Shown: piece after piece, positions 6,385 through 17,002 of the stretch | How the letters are laid out: every line of letters starts with the position of its first letter | Numbering within the stretch: position 1 is the stretch's first letter | DNA from: Acinetobacter piscicola | Lineage (GTDB): Bacteria > Pseudomonadota > Gammaproteobacteria > Pseudomonadales > Moraxellaceae | Direction of reading: 5' to 3' | Assembly: GCF_002233755.1 (NCBI RefSeq) | Contig: NZ_NIFO01000012.1 | Location: 1 to 64,000, forward strand | DNA length: 64,000 bases | Notes under the pieces: model-generated | Seen by the model: the letters and a program-made list of their open reading frames with translations, nothing else | Databases searched by the model: none | Told to the model about the DNA's origin: nothing | Translations under genes and position numbers: made by a program

Positions 6385-9003
6385 ATGGTTCGGGTGGAAT
6401 ATTTAAATTTTTTACAGACTTTGAATAATACTGACTCTGTAGAGATACGTAAGATAGCAAACCTTGTTTTAGAAAATTTGGATGAGTTAATTCCATTAAA
6501 GACTGCTCAGGGGCAACGGATAAAAAAAATAGTATCGTTTGCTCAGTTAAAATGGGAACGTGTTGGTTCAGAAATCAGTCCTTTACCTGCGACATTGGGA
6601 GAGCCGAAAGCGAAAATTGCAAAAATTAAAAGTATGACTGTAGGCCCATTTCGAGGATTTTCTAAACCAGAGCATTTTGATTTAGATAGTAACTTAGTAT
6701 TGATATATGGTCCTAATGGAACAGGAAAATCAAGTTTTTGTGAGGCTTTAGAATACTGCTTATTAGGTAATGTCGAAGATGCTGAAAATAAACGTTTCCG
6801 TAACCAAGTTGAGTATCTAAAGAATGCTCATGTTAATCGATTCTTAGCACCTATTCTTCAGGCTGAAGATAGCCAAAATAACATCTTAAGTGTTCAGCCT
6901 GATGAGCAAATATATAGATTCTGTTTTGTTGAAAAGAATCGTATAGATAATTTTTCACGTATTGCAGCCCAAGTTCCATCTAAACAAACAGAACTAATTT
7001 CTACGTTATTTGGATTAGAGTCTTTCACGGAGTTTGTCAAAAATTTTACTCCTGATATGGATGGTAGATATATTGATATTATTGGAGAAAAGTCTAAAGA
7101 GCTTGGTGAAAAGCGTTCACAATTATTAGGTAGTGAACAACAGATTAAAATACACACGCAACTGCTAAGCGACATTCAATCAGAGGAGATAAATTTAGCT
7201 ACTCGATATAAAGAGAATATAAGTTTTGATCAAATGGTAATTGAGCTAAATGGTAATGAAGCTGTCTCAGGGCGTGTACAAATACTTGAAACATATCTTC
7301 AGTCGCCTTTAGGTACTAAAAGTAACCTTTCTCAAAGTGTATTAAATGCATTAAAGCAGAAAATAACTGAGTTGCATTCAGCTTTAATAATTGAAGAGGG
7401 GAAACTAGCACAAGCAAGTTATCAGGTCTCATTTAAACAACTTTATAATGCAATTATTGAATTACAGGATGGTAATCCAAATCAGTGTCCAGCTTGTCAA
7501 ACACCCCTAGGTCAGACTACTGTTAATCCTTATATTTATGCTAGAGATGAGTTGTTGAAGTTGCAAGAGTTGGCAGGTATACAGAATAAAATTCAATTTT
7601 TACAAAAGCAAATCCAAGATTCCTTAACAGCTCTTTCTCAGATTATCCAAACTTGTTTATCTTTTTATCAAAAAGAAAATTGCTTGGAGGCATATAGATC
7701 ATTTACAAGCGAAAAAACATCTTCTGAGTGGTGGGGGTACTTAACAGAAATGCTACCTGATGGTACAACCATTTGGATGAATATTGAGGTGCAAGTTCAA
7801 GCTCTTGAGGCATGTGATCTAAAAATAAAACAAGAAGAAGAGGTGAGAGTAATTAAGGCTAAAGAGCTTTTGATGTGTCGTGATTTTGTAAAAGAAATAA
7901 CTATACTTCAAACACGTAGACAATCAGCGACTCAGGCTATAAGTATCGCTCAGTCCATGATTAGTACATTTGAAGAACAAAATGAGCAGCTTATTACAGA
8001 TGTTGAAACTGAAAAATTAATAGTTAGTCGAAATAAGATTATATCCAACGCTTATGCTGACTTTGTTAAAAAGTTGGAAACATACTGCAATGAATTACCT
8101 CTGCGTTTAGTTAAAGATTTAGGAGGAGTGATTATTGATCTTTACAATGCTTTTAATCGAAACGATACGGATAGTGAATTGCTAGCAGAAGTAAGACTAC
8201 CAATAAACCAGAATCAGAGAATGGAAATTGCATTTAAAAGCAATCCAGAAGTTTTTTTTGATGCGCTGCATATACTTAGTGAGGGGCATATTCGATGTTT
8301 AGGACTAGCAATTTTATTGGCTAAAAATCTTAAAGAAGAGTCACCATTATTGATTTTTGATGACCCTGTTAATGCCATAGATGATGAACATCGTGAAGCA
8401 ATCCGAAAAACACTCTTTGAAGATAAGTTCTTTGCTAATAAGCAAATATTATTAACTTGCCATGGGGAAGAATTCTTCAAAGATATTCACAATCTACTTT
8501 CAGTGGAACGAGTGAAGTTAACAAAATCATTTAGTTTTCTACCAAGATTGGGTGAGCCGCATATCAATATTAATTTTAATTGTGCACCTCGTAATTATAT
8601 TGTTGCTGCTAGAGAGCACATTAATCAAAATGAAATTCGTGATGCTTTAACAAAGTCAAGACAAGCTTTAGAAGCAATAACTAAAGGGAAAGTTTGGAAG
8701 TATGTAAGTAAGCATGGTGATGGAAATTTGAGTTTAAAATTACGATCTGCTACCTCTTCAATAGAGTTAAGAAATCTTACTGAACAATTGAAAACTAGAA
8801 TTGAAAAAAAAGATTTTGTTCATGCTCAAAAAGAAAGTGTTTTTAAACCATTAGAAGCTTTGTTAGGGATTAGCGGGGAGTGTCGAGAATGGAGATATCT
8901 TAATAAGGGAGTTCATGAAGAGCAGGATCGAGTAGAGTTCGATAGAAGCGTAGTGAGTTCGATAGTTTTGAATTTAGAAAATTTGGATCAAGCTTTGAAG
9001 TAA
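6385..9003 (+). CDS. Rad50/SMC-like ATPase with zinc hook and possible HEPN-like C terminus
   Basis: 872 residues from the ATG at 6385, which follows GGGGG. A helical N-terminal region (1-80) precedes an ABC-type ATPase: Walker A GPNGTGKS (about 109-116), a signature-like LSEGHIRCL (about 631), Walker B LLIFDDP (about 653-659), D-loop NAIDDEH and H-loop CHGEEF. Long coiled-coil-like segments flank CPAC (368-371), the Rad50 zinc-hook motif. A C-terminal domain (about 710-872) holds ALTKSRQALE and R837-x6-H844 (RYLNKGVH), which fits the Rx4-6H motif of HEPN ribonucleases, though this is only a motif match. The family is close to single-gene AAA ATPases found in defence islands. It could also be a DNA-repair ATPase. 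Codon use is AT-rich compared with the genes before it. Confidence 0.75.
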   Translation: MVRVEYLNFLQTLNNTDSVEIRKIANLVLENLDELIPLKTAQGQRIKKIVSFAQLKWERVGSEISPLPATLGEPKAKIAKIKSMTVGPFRGFSKPEHFDLDSNLVLIYGPNGTGKSSFCEALEYCLLGNVEDAENKRFRNQVEYLKNAHVNRFLAPILQAEDSQNNILSVQPDEQIYRFCFVEKNRIDNFSRIAAQVPSKQTELISTLFGLESFTEFVKNFTPDMDGRYIDIIGEKSKELGEKRSQLLGSEQQIKIHTQLLSDIQSEEINLATRYKENISFDQMVIELNGNEAVSGRVQILETYLQSPLGTKSNLSQSVLNALKQKITELHSALIIEEGKLAQASYQVSFKQLYNAIIELQDGNPNQCPACQTPLGQTTVNPYIYARDELLKLQELAGIQNKIQFLQKQIQDSLTALSQIIQTCLSFYQKENCLEAYRSFTSEKTSSEWWGYLTEMLPDGTTIWMNIEVQVQALEACDLKIKQEEEVRVIKAKELLMCRDFVKEITILQTRRQSATQAISIAQSMISTFEEQNEQLITDVETEKLIVSRNKIISNAYADFVKKLETYCNELPLRLVKDLGGVIIDLYNAFNRNDTDSELLAEVRLPINQNQRMEIAFKSNPEVFFDALHILSEGHIRCLGLAILLAKNLKEESPLLIFDDPVNAIDDEHREAIRKTLFEDKFFANKQILLTCHGEEFFKDIHNLLSVERVKLTKSFSFLPRLGEPHININFNCAPRNYIVAAREHINQNEIRDALTKSRQALEAITKGKVWKYVSKHGDGNLSLKLRSATSSIELRNLTEQLKTRIEKKDFVHAQKESVFKPLEALLGISGECREWRYLNKGVHEEQDRVEFDRSVVSSIVLNLENLDQALK

Positions 9004-9028
9004 ATTTATATTTTTAGACTTTCTAGGG

Positions 9029-9051
9029 GGGCTAATTTTTTTAGCCCTTTT
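9029..9051 (+). terminator. Intrinsic terminator after the ATPase gene
   Basis: GGGCTAA (9029-9035) pairs with TTAGCCC (9041-9047) and is followed by TTTT. It separates the ATPase gene from the arsenic operon. Confidence 0.7.
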
Positions 9052-9072
9052 ATAAAAATATACGGAGTTGCA

Positions 9073-9110
9073 TATATATGTTTATTCGTATATAAGTATA
9101 TATAAAGATT
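9073..9110 (+). promoter_or_regulatory. AT-rich dyad region upstream of arsC
   Basis: The stretch between the terminator and the arsC start is built of repeated ATATA/TATAT steps with imperfect dyad symmetry around a TTTATTCG core. It resembles the AT-rich dyad before arsR and is the likely promoter/operator of the operon; the exact boxes cannot be fixed by eye. Confidence 0.4.
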
Positions 9111-9127
9111 CAATTGAGTTTGAGCAA

Positions 9128-9562
9128 ATGACTGCTATTCCAAAAGTTAAGATTTATCACAACCCTGAATGTGGTACATCACGCAATACGTTGGCGTTAA
9201 TTCGTAATGCCAACATTGAACCTGAAGTGATCGAATATCTTAAAAATCCTCCATCTAAAAGTGAGCTCATTCAGCTGATTGCGGATGCAGGTTTAACTGT
9301 GAGAGAGGCCATCCGTAAGAATGTTGATCCTTATCGTGATCTAGAGTTAGACCTTGAGGTTTGGAGGGATGAGAAACTGCTTAACTTTATGCTTCAGTAT
9401 CCAATTTTGATTAACCGCCCATTCGTGGTGACTGAACTAGGAACTCGTTTAAGTCGCCCGTCAGAACTGGTTTTAGAAATTCTGCCACTCCCACAAAAAG
9501 GTGCATTTAGCAAAGAAGACGGTGAACAAGTGCTGGATGCAAATGGGCAGCGATTGAAATAA
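9128..9562 (+). CDS. arsC: Arsenate reductase, glutaredoxin-coupled type
   Basis: 144 residues from the ATG at 9128; an upstream in-frame ATG at 9068 lies in the AT-rich promoter region and is unlikely. The family reduces arsenate to arsenite using glutathione and glutaredoxin. The catalytic Cys15 sits in HNPECGTSR, and the anion-binding arginines are present in the INRPFV and LGTRLSRP segments. The length matches the R773-type ArsC family. It is the first gene of the arsenic operon and stands upstream of arsR, which is an unusual order. A second, unrelated arsenate reductase follows two genes later. Confidence 0.93.
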   Translation: MTAIPKVKIYHNPECGTSRNTLALIRNANIEPEVIEYLKNPPSKSELIQLIADAGLTVREAIRKNVDPYRDLELDLEVWRDEKLLNFMLQYPILINRPFVVTELGTRLSRPSELVLEILPLPQKGAFSKEDGEQVLDANGQRLK

Positions 9563-9569
9563 AAATTTC

Positions 9570-9599
9570 ATGGATATATGTGAATATTGATATATCCAT
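9570..9599 (+). promoter_or_regulatory. Candidate ArsR operator
   Basis: ATGGATATAT (9570-9579) and ATATATCCAT (9590-9599) form a perfect 10-base inverted repeat with a 10-base spacer, one helical turn between arms. It lies between the arsC stop and the arsR start, where ArsR repressors commonly bind AT-rich dyads. It lacks a T-run, so a terminator is less likely. Confidence 0.55.
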
Positions 9600-9620
9600 A
9601 TGTTTGAGTGAGTAAAAAAT

Positions 9621-9941
9621 ATGGATCAAATCAATTTCTTTAAATGCTTAGCTGATGATACGCGATTCAATATCGTGATGTTGGTTCTTGGAAATAATGA
9701 ACAGTGTGTTTGCGATTTGACTGAAAAATTAGAGTTGAGCCAACCCAAGATTTCACGGCATTTAGCCTTATTACGCTCTTCTGGTCTTTTACAAGATCGA
9801 CGTCAAGGGCAATGGGTCTATTACAGTCTCAATCCCAATTTACCCACTTGGTGTATAGACGTACTTAACACCCTTAAAAATGCTGATTTACAGCCAAAAG
9901 TTGCTCCATCATTTCAACAAATCAATAGTTATTGCGAGTAG
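9621..9941 (+). CDS. arsR: ArsR-family arsenite-responsive repressor
   Basis: 106 residues with a winged helix-turn-helix (LSQPKISRHLALLRSSGLL, recognition helix about 41-60). The pair Cys29 and Cys31 in the CVCDL motif is the classical arsenite site at the end of helix 3. Binding of As(III) or Sb(III) releases the protein from DNA. It should repress its own operon, probably through the dyad at 9570-9599. It is followed six bases later by the second arsenate reductase gene. Confidence 0.93.
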   Translation: MDQINFFKCLADDTRFNIVMLVLGNNEQCVCDLTEKLELSQPKISRHLALLRSSGLLQDRRQGQWVYYSLNPNLPTWCIDVLNTLKNADLQPKVAPSFQQINSYCE

Positions 9942-9947
9942 AACAAT

Positions 9948-10421
9948 ATGAAATTCCTTTTTTTGTGTACTGGAAATAGTTGTCGTAGCATCCTGTCAGA
10001 AGTGCTGTTTAATAGTCGTGCCCCAGAGGGTTGGAAAGCATACAGTGCAGGTAGTAAGCCATCAGGGCAAGTACATCCATTGACCATTGAAACATTAGAA
10101 AATTTGGGTCTTTCAACAGATGGTTTGTGGAGTAAAACCATTGATGATTGTGAACAATATCAACCTGACGTGGTGATTACGGTTTGTGATTCGGCAGCGC
10201 AAGAAGCGTGTCCACTGTATTTAGGCGGAGCAATCAAGGCACATTGGGGCTTGGCTGATCCTTCGCATTTAGACTTGCCGAAAGAAGAGAAGCTCAAAGC
10301 ATTCCAAGTGACTGTAGACCATGTCAATCGTCGTTTAGATGCATTGTTGGCACTCGATACAGCGCACATGTCTCGTCCTGAATTGATTGCTGCAATCAAT
10401 CACATCTCAGATATTGAATGA
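9948..10421 (+). CDS. arsC2: Arsenate reductase, thioredoxin-coupled (LMW phosphatase fold)
   Basis: 157 residues of the low-molecular-weight tyrosine-phosphatase fold. The P-loop is C7-T-G-N-S-C12-R13-S and the redox relay Cys80 and Cys88 lie in [12 protein letters not shown], matching pI258-type ArsC that passes a disulfide to thioredoxin. The general-acid Asp is in LADPSH. With a dedicated thioredoxin reductase gene in the same operon, the electron path NADPH-TrxB-thioredoxin-ArsC is likely. The gene name is my label for the second reductase. Confidence 0.92.
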   Translation: MKFLFLCTGNSCRSILSEVLFNSRAPEGWKAYSAGSKPSGQVHPLTIETLENLGLSTDGLWSKTIDDCEQYQPDVVITVCDSAAQEACPLYLGGAIKAHWGLADPSHLDLPKEEKLKAFQVTVDHVNRRLDALLALDTAHMSRPELIAAINHISDIE

Positions 10422-10428
10422 GAACATC

Positions 10429-11472
10429 ATGGCTCAACAAAGACTGTCATTTTTAGATCGTAACCTCACGCTATGGATTTTCATTGCGATGGGGTTGGGA
10501 ATTGCGATCGGTGTGTTCTTTCCACAAGCCTCAGTGGCATTGGATAAAATGAGTGTGGATTCCGTCAATATTCCAATTGCGATTGGTTTGATTCTGATGA
10601 TGTATCCACCATTAGCTAAAGTGGATTATGCCGCGCTACCACAAGTGTTTAAAGACAAAAAAACCTTAACTTTGTCTTTGGTACAGAACTGGGTGATAGC
10701 ACCAGTATTAATGTTTGCATTAGCCATTATTTTTCTACATAGCTATCCTGAATACATGACAGGCTTGATTTTGATTGGTTTAGCGCGCTGTATCGCCATG
10801 GTCTTGGTGTGGAATGGTTTGGCCTGTGGGGATAATCAATATGTTGCTGCATTGGTGGCCTTTAACAGTATCTTCCAGATCTTATTCTTCAGTACTTATG
10901 CTTGGCTATTCTTAACCTTCTTGCCACCTTATTTTGGTGTTGCAGGGCAAGTGATCAATGTCGATTTCTGGACCATTACCCATGCGGTACTGGTGTACTT
11001 AGGGATTCCATTTTTCCTTGGCTTTATGACGCGATTCACTCTAGTGAAAGCTAAAGGTCTGGATTGGTATCAAAATGTCTTCTTACCTAAGATTAGTCCA
11101 CTGAGTCTACTGGCTTTATTGTTCACGATTGTGGCGATGTTTAGCCTGAAAGGGAACGATGTGGTGAGCTTACCGATGGATGTCTTGCGTATTGCGATCC
11201 CATTGACCATTTACTTTATCGTGATGTTCTTCATCAGCTTCTTCATGAGCAAATGGATGGGGAACGATTATCCTAAAACCACAGCAATTTCTTTTACTGC
11301 TGCGGGAAATAACTTTGAATTGGCGCTGGCCGTCGCGATTGCGACCTTTGGTTTAGCTTCACCAGTCGCATTTACCACGGTAATCGGCCCATTGGTTGAA
11401 GTACCAGTGTTAATTGCTTTAGTCAGTGTGTCTTTGTGGCTCAGAAAAAAGTTTTTTAAAGCAGAGGTGTAA
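10429..11472 (+). CDS. acr3: ACR3-family arsenite efflux permease
   Basis: 347 residues from the ATG at 10429, eight bases after the previous stop; a longer frame that starts at 10387 overlaps the preceding gene. About ten hydrophobic segments are visible. The signature [13 protein letters not shown] (about residues 115-127) contains the cysteine essential for arsenite transport in ACR3 proteins, and the later [14 protein letters not shown] block is also typical. It exports arsenite across the inner membrane using the proton motive force. It replaces ArsB in this operon. Confidence 0.95.
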   Translation: MAQQRLSFLDRNLTLWIFIAMGLGIAIGVFFPQASVALDKMSVDSVNIPIAIGLILMMYPPLAKVDYAALPQVFKDKKTLTLSLVQNWVIAPVLMFALAIIFLHSYPEYMTGLILIGLARCIAMVLVWNGLACGDNQYVAALVAFNSIFQILFFSTYAWLFLTFLPPYFGVAGQVINVDFWTITHAVLVYLGIPFFLGFMTRFTLVKAKGLDWYQNVFLPKISPLSLLALLFTIVAMFSLKGNDVVSLPMDVLRIAIPLTIYFIVMFFISFFMSKWMGNDYPKTTAISFTAAGNNFELALAVAIATFGLASPVAFTTVIGPLVEVPVLIALVSVSLWLRKKFFKAEV

Positions 11473-11477
11473 TTTCT

Positions 11478-12182
11478 ATGACTCTCCCAAATGTAGATAT
11501 GAATCTTTTGGATCAACCGACTTTAGAAAAGGTACAAGCTAAAGAATTGGATCATCCACCCCGTATTTTGCTGCTGTATGGTTCTAACCGTGAGCGTTCA
11601 TACAGCCGATTGGCGGTGATGGAAGCTGGTCGTATCTTGGAGCAGTTTGGTGCCGAAGTAAAAATCTTTCATCCTAAAGGGCTGCCTTTACCTGAAGATG
11701 CGGACACTGAACATCCAAAGGTTAAAGAGTTGCATGATTTACTCGCTTGGGCAGAAGGAATGGTGTGGTGCTCGCCTGAGCGTCATGGCTCCATGAGTTC
11801 AATCTTTAAATCGCAAATAGATTGGATTCCACTGGCAGGCGGTGCAATTCGTGCAACCCAAGGTAAGACTTTGGCTTTGATGCAGGTCAGTGGTGGTTCA
11901 CAGTCTTTTAACAGCTTAAACCAGATGCGTATTTTAGGCCGTTGGATGCGGATGATCACCATTCCAAACCAATCGTCTATTCCCAAAGCTTTTTTAGAGT
12001 TTGAAGAAGATGGACGGATGAAACCTTCATCCTTCTATGATCGAATTGTCGATGTAATGGAAGAACTATATAAGTTCACCTTGCTCACTCGTGGGCAGAG
12101 TCAGTACCTCACGGACCGTTATTCAGAGCGAAAAGAGTCGGCAGAAGAATTATCTAAGCGTGTCAATCAACGTAGCTTATAA
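11478..12182 (+). CDS. arsH: ArsH NADPH-dependent FMN organoarsenical oxidase
   Basis: 234 residues with the flavodoxin-like fold of the NADPH:FMN reductase family. The phosphate loop [11 protein letters not shown] (about 35-45) and the [18 protein letters not shown] block are characteristic of ArsH. The family oxidises trivalent organoarsenicals to less toxic pentavalent forms. It starts five bases after the acr3 stop and belongs to the same operon. Confidence 0.93.
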   Translation: MTLPNVDMNLLDQPTLEKVQAKELDHPPRILLLYGSNRERSYSRLAVMEAGRILEQFGAEVKIFHPKGLPLPEDADTEHPKVKELHDLLAWAEGMVWCSPERHGSMSSIFKSQIDWIPLAGGAIRATQGKTLALMQVSGGSQSFNSLNQMRILGRWMRMITIPNQSSIPKAFLEFEEDGRMKPSSFYDRIVDVMEELYKFTLLTRGQSQYLTDRYSERKESAEELSKRVNQRSL

Positions 12183-12193
12183 ACTTTAGGTGA

Positions 12194-13153
<960 letters not shown>

Positions 13154-13189
13154 AAGGCTCATTTAAACGCTTGAAAATTTTATAAAATA

Positions 13190-13219
13190 CGCCCAGTCTG
13201 TTGAGTAGACTGGGCGTTA
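13190..13219 (+). terminator. Strong terminator after trxB
   Basis: CGCCCAGTCT (13190-13199) pairs perfectly with AGACTGGGCG (13207-13216) around a seven-base loop, followed by TTATTTTG. It ends the main arsenic operon and separates it from the monooxygenase gene. Confidence 0.85.
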
Positions 13220-13254
13220 TTTTGATTATGACTATAAATAATGGGAGAGAAGCT

Positions 13255-14328
13255 TTGACTCAATTACAAACTGAAGTCGATGTAATCATTATTGGTGGTG
13301 GTCAGGCAGCCCTTGCCACAGCTTATTTCCTCAAACGTAAGAAAATTCCATTTATTATTTTAGATGACCAATCTCAGGCAGGTGGTGCATGGTCACATGC
13401 TTGGGAATCTCTTCGTCTTTTTTCTCCAAATACTTGGAGTTCATTGTCAGGTTGGATGATGCCCACAACTGAGCAGACTTACCCAACGCGAAATGAAGTG
13501 ATTGGCTACTTGTCAGCATACGAGCAACGATATCAATTTCCAATTATTCGACCAATTCATGTCGACCATATAGAACAAAAAGATGGCTATTTAGATGTGT
13601 ATGCTGGCGATCAATATTGGCGAGCTAAAGCGGTGGTCAGTGCTACTGGGACATGGAGTCAGCCTTATATTCCCCATTATGAAGGATATGAACGATTTGA
13701 AGGATTACAAACGCATTCAGCACATTATGTAAATCCAGAGCCTTTTATCAACAAGAAAGTGATTGTAGTTGGTGGTGGTAACTCAGGGGCACAAATTCTT
13801 GCCGAAGTCTCAAAAGTTGCAGATACCACTTGGGTCACAGTAACACCACCTCAATTTTTATCGGATGATGTTGATGGGCGTGTTTTATTTCTTCGGGCAA
13901 CTGAACGTTTAAAAGCCCAACAGGAAGGTCGTGTGATTGATCAACCCGTTGGTGGTCTGGGTGATATTGTCATGATAGACAGTGTCAAAGAGGCCCGCGA
14001 ACGTGGCGTACTACATAGTAGAGAGCCTTTTACCTCATTTGAGGAGCATTCCGTTGTTTGGGCTGATGGTACAAGACAAGCAGTAGATGCTGTGATTTGG
14101 TGTACAGGGTTCAAAGCTTCATTGACTCACTTAAGAAGTCTTGATGTGGTAGAGCCTGATCAGACAGTTACTGTGAATGATGGGCGCTCAGTAAAAATAA
14201 ATAACCTTTGGTTGGTTGGCTATGGGGAATGGACAGGCATGGCATCCGCAACACTCATTGGGGTTTCTAGAACAGCAAGAGCAACTGTAGATCAAATAGC
14301 TGCTTATTTGGCTAGGATCAATTACTAA
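13255..14328 (+). CDS. ArsO-like flavin-dependent monooxygenase
   Basis: 357 residues from a TTG at 13255 that follows GGGAGAG at five bases; an ATG at 13228 in the same frame lacks a ribosome site, and the frame's first TTG at 13201 lies inside the terminator. It has the FAD loop [10 protein letters not shown], a second Rossmann loop [12 protein letters not shown] and the WCTGF motif of class B flavin monooxygenases. Proteins of this kind (ArsO, a putative flavin-binding monooxygenase) often close arsenic operons. The exact substrate is unknown. Its stop codon directly abuts a helicase fragment. Confidence 0.8.
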   Translation: MTQLQTEVDVIIIGGGQAALATAYFLKRKKIPFIILDDQSQAGGAWSHAWESLRLFSPNTWSSLSGWMMPTTEQTYPTRNEVIGYLSAYEQRYQFPIIRPIHVDHIEQKDGYLDVYAGDQYWRAKAVVSATGTWSQPYIPHYEGYERFEGLQTHSAHYVNPEPFINKKVIVVGGGNSGAQILAEVSKVADTTWVTVTPPQFLSDDVDGRVLFLRATERLKAQQEGRVIDQPVGGLGDIVMIDSVKEARERGVLHSREPFTSFEEHSVVWADGTRQAVDAVIWCTGFKASLTHLRSLDVVEPDQTVTVNDGRSVKINNLWLVGYGEWTGMASATLIGVSRTARATVDQIAAYLARINY

Positions 14329-14339
14329 AGTTAAGGACT

Positions 14340-14850
14340 GAAGGAACTATTGGTCAAGTGATAGATCATTTAAAGACTACAAAACGGCCATTACCACCAG
14401 ATCGAATAATTAGAAGGGAGGAGGAGCTTCTTTCATTTATAGATACACCTAAAGAGGAATGGTCTTCAACACTACAACGTTATAATAAATTAAGAGAAAT
14501 CGAATATAAGGAAGTTATCGAGGTTACAAGGTTTATTGAAAAACAGACTCCTTTTGCAACGCAGCATAGTGTAAAGGGGGCTGAGTTTGAGAATGTATTA
14601 GTGGTCTTAGGTGGTGGCTGGAATCACTATAAGTGGCCACAGCTTTTAGAGTTACTTGAGACTAAAAAATTGACTAAAGCAAATACGAAAGGTTTTTTAT
14701 AGAGCACGTAATCTTTTTTATGTTTCCATTTCTTGCCCAATGACGAGGCTAGCTGTGTTAGCTACTCAAACACTATCTGATACAGCTCTTGTAACTGTGA
14801 ATAATCTATTGGGGAGTGAAAATATTGAAGATTTATGTTTTGATACATAA
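14340..14850 (+). pseudogene. 3' fragment of a UvrD-like helicase with a frameshift
   Basis: The frame from about 14340 reads EGTIGQVIDHLKTTKRP and continues to HSVKGAEFENVLVVLGGG, the motif V region of UvrD-type helicases. It stops at 14700. One frame over, from about 14697, the text continues RARNLFYVSIS and LATQTLSDTAL to a stop at 14850, the usual helicase C terminus. A run of six T at 14694-14699 holds one T too many, which explains the frameshift. The N-terminal two thirds, including Walker A, are absent. It is a relic and cannot be active. Confidence 0.75.
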
Positions 14851-15125
14851 AAATAAAGTTTACTCCAAATTTACACCTTAACTTAATTTTTTTATTTTAA
14901 GTTGCTGTAAATTAATGGATTATTTTATCTTGTTGTCCAATCCATCATAGGCGCAACGGATATACGTGGGAGCTTTGATATATCTACGTTTTTTTTCAAA
15001 TCAGTCATTTAGACACCTATGAATAATTGCAACTTTCATGCACATTTAGCAACTTTCTAGTGTTTATTGTATATAACTGCAACTATACTGCTACTAAATT
15101 ATTTCATAAAAAAAATAGTAGCAAA
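14851..15125. other. AT-rich stretch between helicase relic and integrase
   Basis: No gene is visible. GATATA...TATATC with flanking AACG/ACGTT (about 14957-14992) could form an imperfect hairpin. An integrase usually lies close to its attachment site, so the element end may be here, but no direct repeat could be confirmed by eye. Confidence 0.3.
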
Positions 15126-15680
15126 ATGAGCTATATCACAGAGCTAAAGTCAAAGACCAAAGGCACCCGCTATAAAGCAGTTATAAAAATTCGGAAGAAA
15201 GGAGTAGATTTTTTCGAGACTGAAACATTCAGTACCCGTGCACTTGTGAAAAATTGGATTAAAAAAATTGAAGACAAATTAGAAAAGAATCCTGAGCTTT
15301 TGTCAAATAATAAACTATCTTCCCCAATGTCACTTGGCAGTGCAATTTCAAAATATATGTCAGAAGTAACAAACTATGGTAGGACGAAAAAATTTACACT
15401 TTTACAAATTCAAAAATTTGATATTGCAGATCAGCATTTAAATCATTTAAAACGTTCAGATTTTGGAGATCATGCACAACGTAGGGCACAAGGCTATAGT
15501 AATCATAGTTATGAATTAAAACCTGTAGTTGGAGCAACAATTAACTTTGAATTTCAATGCATAAAATCAGTTTTGGATTATGCAGATCTAGTTTGGGGTA
15601 TAGAGATAGACCTGCATGAATATGAAAAAGTTGTAAAAGGATTACGTAAAGCGAGAATTATTGGTAGGTTGGGGATATGA
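15126..15680 (+). pseudogene. C-terminally truncated tyrosine integrase
   Basis: 184 codons from the ATG at 15126. The N terminus (KTKGTRYKAVIKIRKKG, then an F-x-T-x-x-x-A segment) is the arm-binding domain of phage/island integrases and is followed by the helical core-binding domain up to about residue 180. The catalytic domain with the R-H-R-Y residues is missing. The gene breaks at about 15657, where it joins a truncated amidohydrolase and picks up a chance stop at 15678. It is probably the remains of the integrase of the island, and a second decayed copy lies at 21796. Confidence 0.75.
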
Positions 15681-16950
15681 CGATAATTTAATGCCGAATG
15701 GTCAGGCCTTATCACGAGCTATCTTAGACAAAGCTTTTCCTGAAAATCCTGTTGTCATTGTGCATGTCTCGATGCATGGAGCCGTGTTGAATTCTAAAGG
15801 TTTTGAAAAATACGGCTATAAAGATGGAATGCCGACACCTGAAGGTGGCGTTATTCTTCGTGAGGAAGATGGGAAAAGACTACAGGGTTTAGTCATGGAA
15901 ATGGCGTATCTTCCGATATCCGTTAAACTCCCTGGTCCAACGCTTGCTAACGAGGTTGAAGCAGCCAAAGCTGGACAAGCCATGTATGCCGCAGCTGGTA
16001 TTACAACAGCACAAGAAGGGTTAACACATTCAGCGCAGCTTAAACAGCTTACGCGTATAGCAAGCAAAAATGGCTTATATATCGATGTGGTTGCATATCC
16101 TTTTGTTACCGATTTGGATGAAATATGGAAAACACATCCACCTAAAACTTTTGGAAAATATGATCATCGTTTGAAGTTAGGCGGATGTAAGATCACGGCA
16201 GATGGTTCGCCACAAGGAAAAACGGCTTGGTTTACAACGCCGTATTTAACAGGTGGACCTGCAGGACAAAAAGATTGGAAGGGGGAGCCTGGTGTTCCAC
16301 CTGCCCAAATGAAAGCAGCAATGCAAAAATGTTATGACAAAGACTTACAAGTACAAATGCATGCGAATGGTGATGCGGCCATAGATTATCTGTTGAAAAC
16401 ACATGCTGAAGTTGCGGGTCAGAATGTGTCGAAAGATCGTCGAACAGTTTGTATTCACTGTCAGTTTGTGCGTCCAGATCAGCTTAAATTGTTAGCGAAA
16501 TACAACATTATTCCAACCATGTTTACTGACCATACTTTTTTCTTTGGTGATACGCATATTAAAAACCGAGGCATGGAACAAGCAAGCTTTATTAGCCCAA
16601 TGAAATCAGCCTTGGCAGCAGGACTCAAACCGACTAATCATACAGATGCATTTGTAGTACCCATAGATCAAATGATGACAGTTTGGACAGCAGTGAATCG
16701 CCCATTGCGCAGTGGTGGCGTGCTTGGTCCTGACGAGCGAATTAGTGCTTTTGATGCGTTGAAGATGATTACCACCAATGTGGCTTATCAATACCGAGAA
16801 GAAGATACGAAAGGAACCATTAAAGTTGGTAAGTTGGCTGACTTTGTCGTTCTTTCAGCAGATCCAACAAAAGTTGAACCGATGACGATCAAAGATATTA
16901 AAGTTGTTGAAACCCTTAAAGAAGGGAAGACAATTTATTCTGCGAAATAA
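15661..16950 (+). pseudogene. 5'-truncated YtcJ-like amidohydrolase
   Basis: 429 codons of the amidohydrolase-3/YtcJ family: VVIVHVSMHGAVLNS, a TIM-barrel with ITADGSPQGK (metal/carboxylate region), QMHANGDAA, a CIHCQF histidine and NHTDAF, then the C-terminal cap KLADFVVLSADP. Full members have about 550-600 residues with a signal peptide and an N-terminal HxH metal site; all of this is absent. The coding text begins at the integrase junction, with no ribosome site. It is therefore probably inactive, though its remaining frame is intact, which implies a recent break. Confidence 0.8.
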
Positions 16951-16970
16951 TCGTTTGATGTGATTTACAT

Positions 16971-17002
16971 ACCTAATCTTGATCACAAGATTAGGTATTT
17001 TT
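16971..17002 (+). terminator. Intrinsic terminator after the amidohydrolase relic
   Basis: ACCTAATCTT (16971-16980) pairs perfectly with AAGATTAGGT (16987-16996), followed by ATTTTTTT. Confidence 0.8.

Noticed and set aside
13201-13254. N-terminal extension of the monooxygenase
   Set aside because: Its first TTG lies within the trxB terminator stem; the TTG at 13255 has a good ribosome site, so the extension was dropped.
15027-15125. N-terminal extension of the integrase
   Set aside because: The extra residues do not look like the start of a phage integrase, while the ATG at 15126 opens with the usual arm-binding domain.
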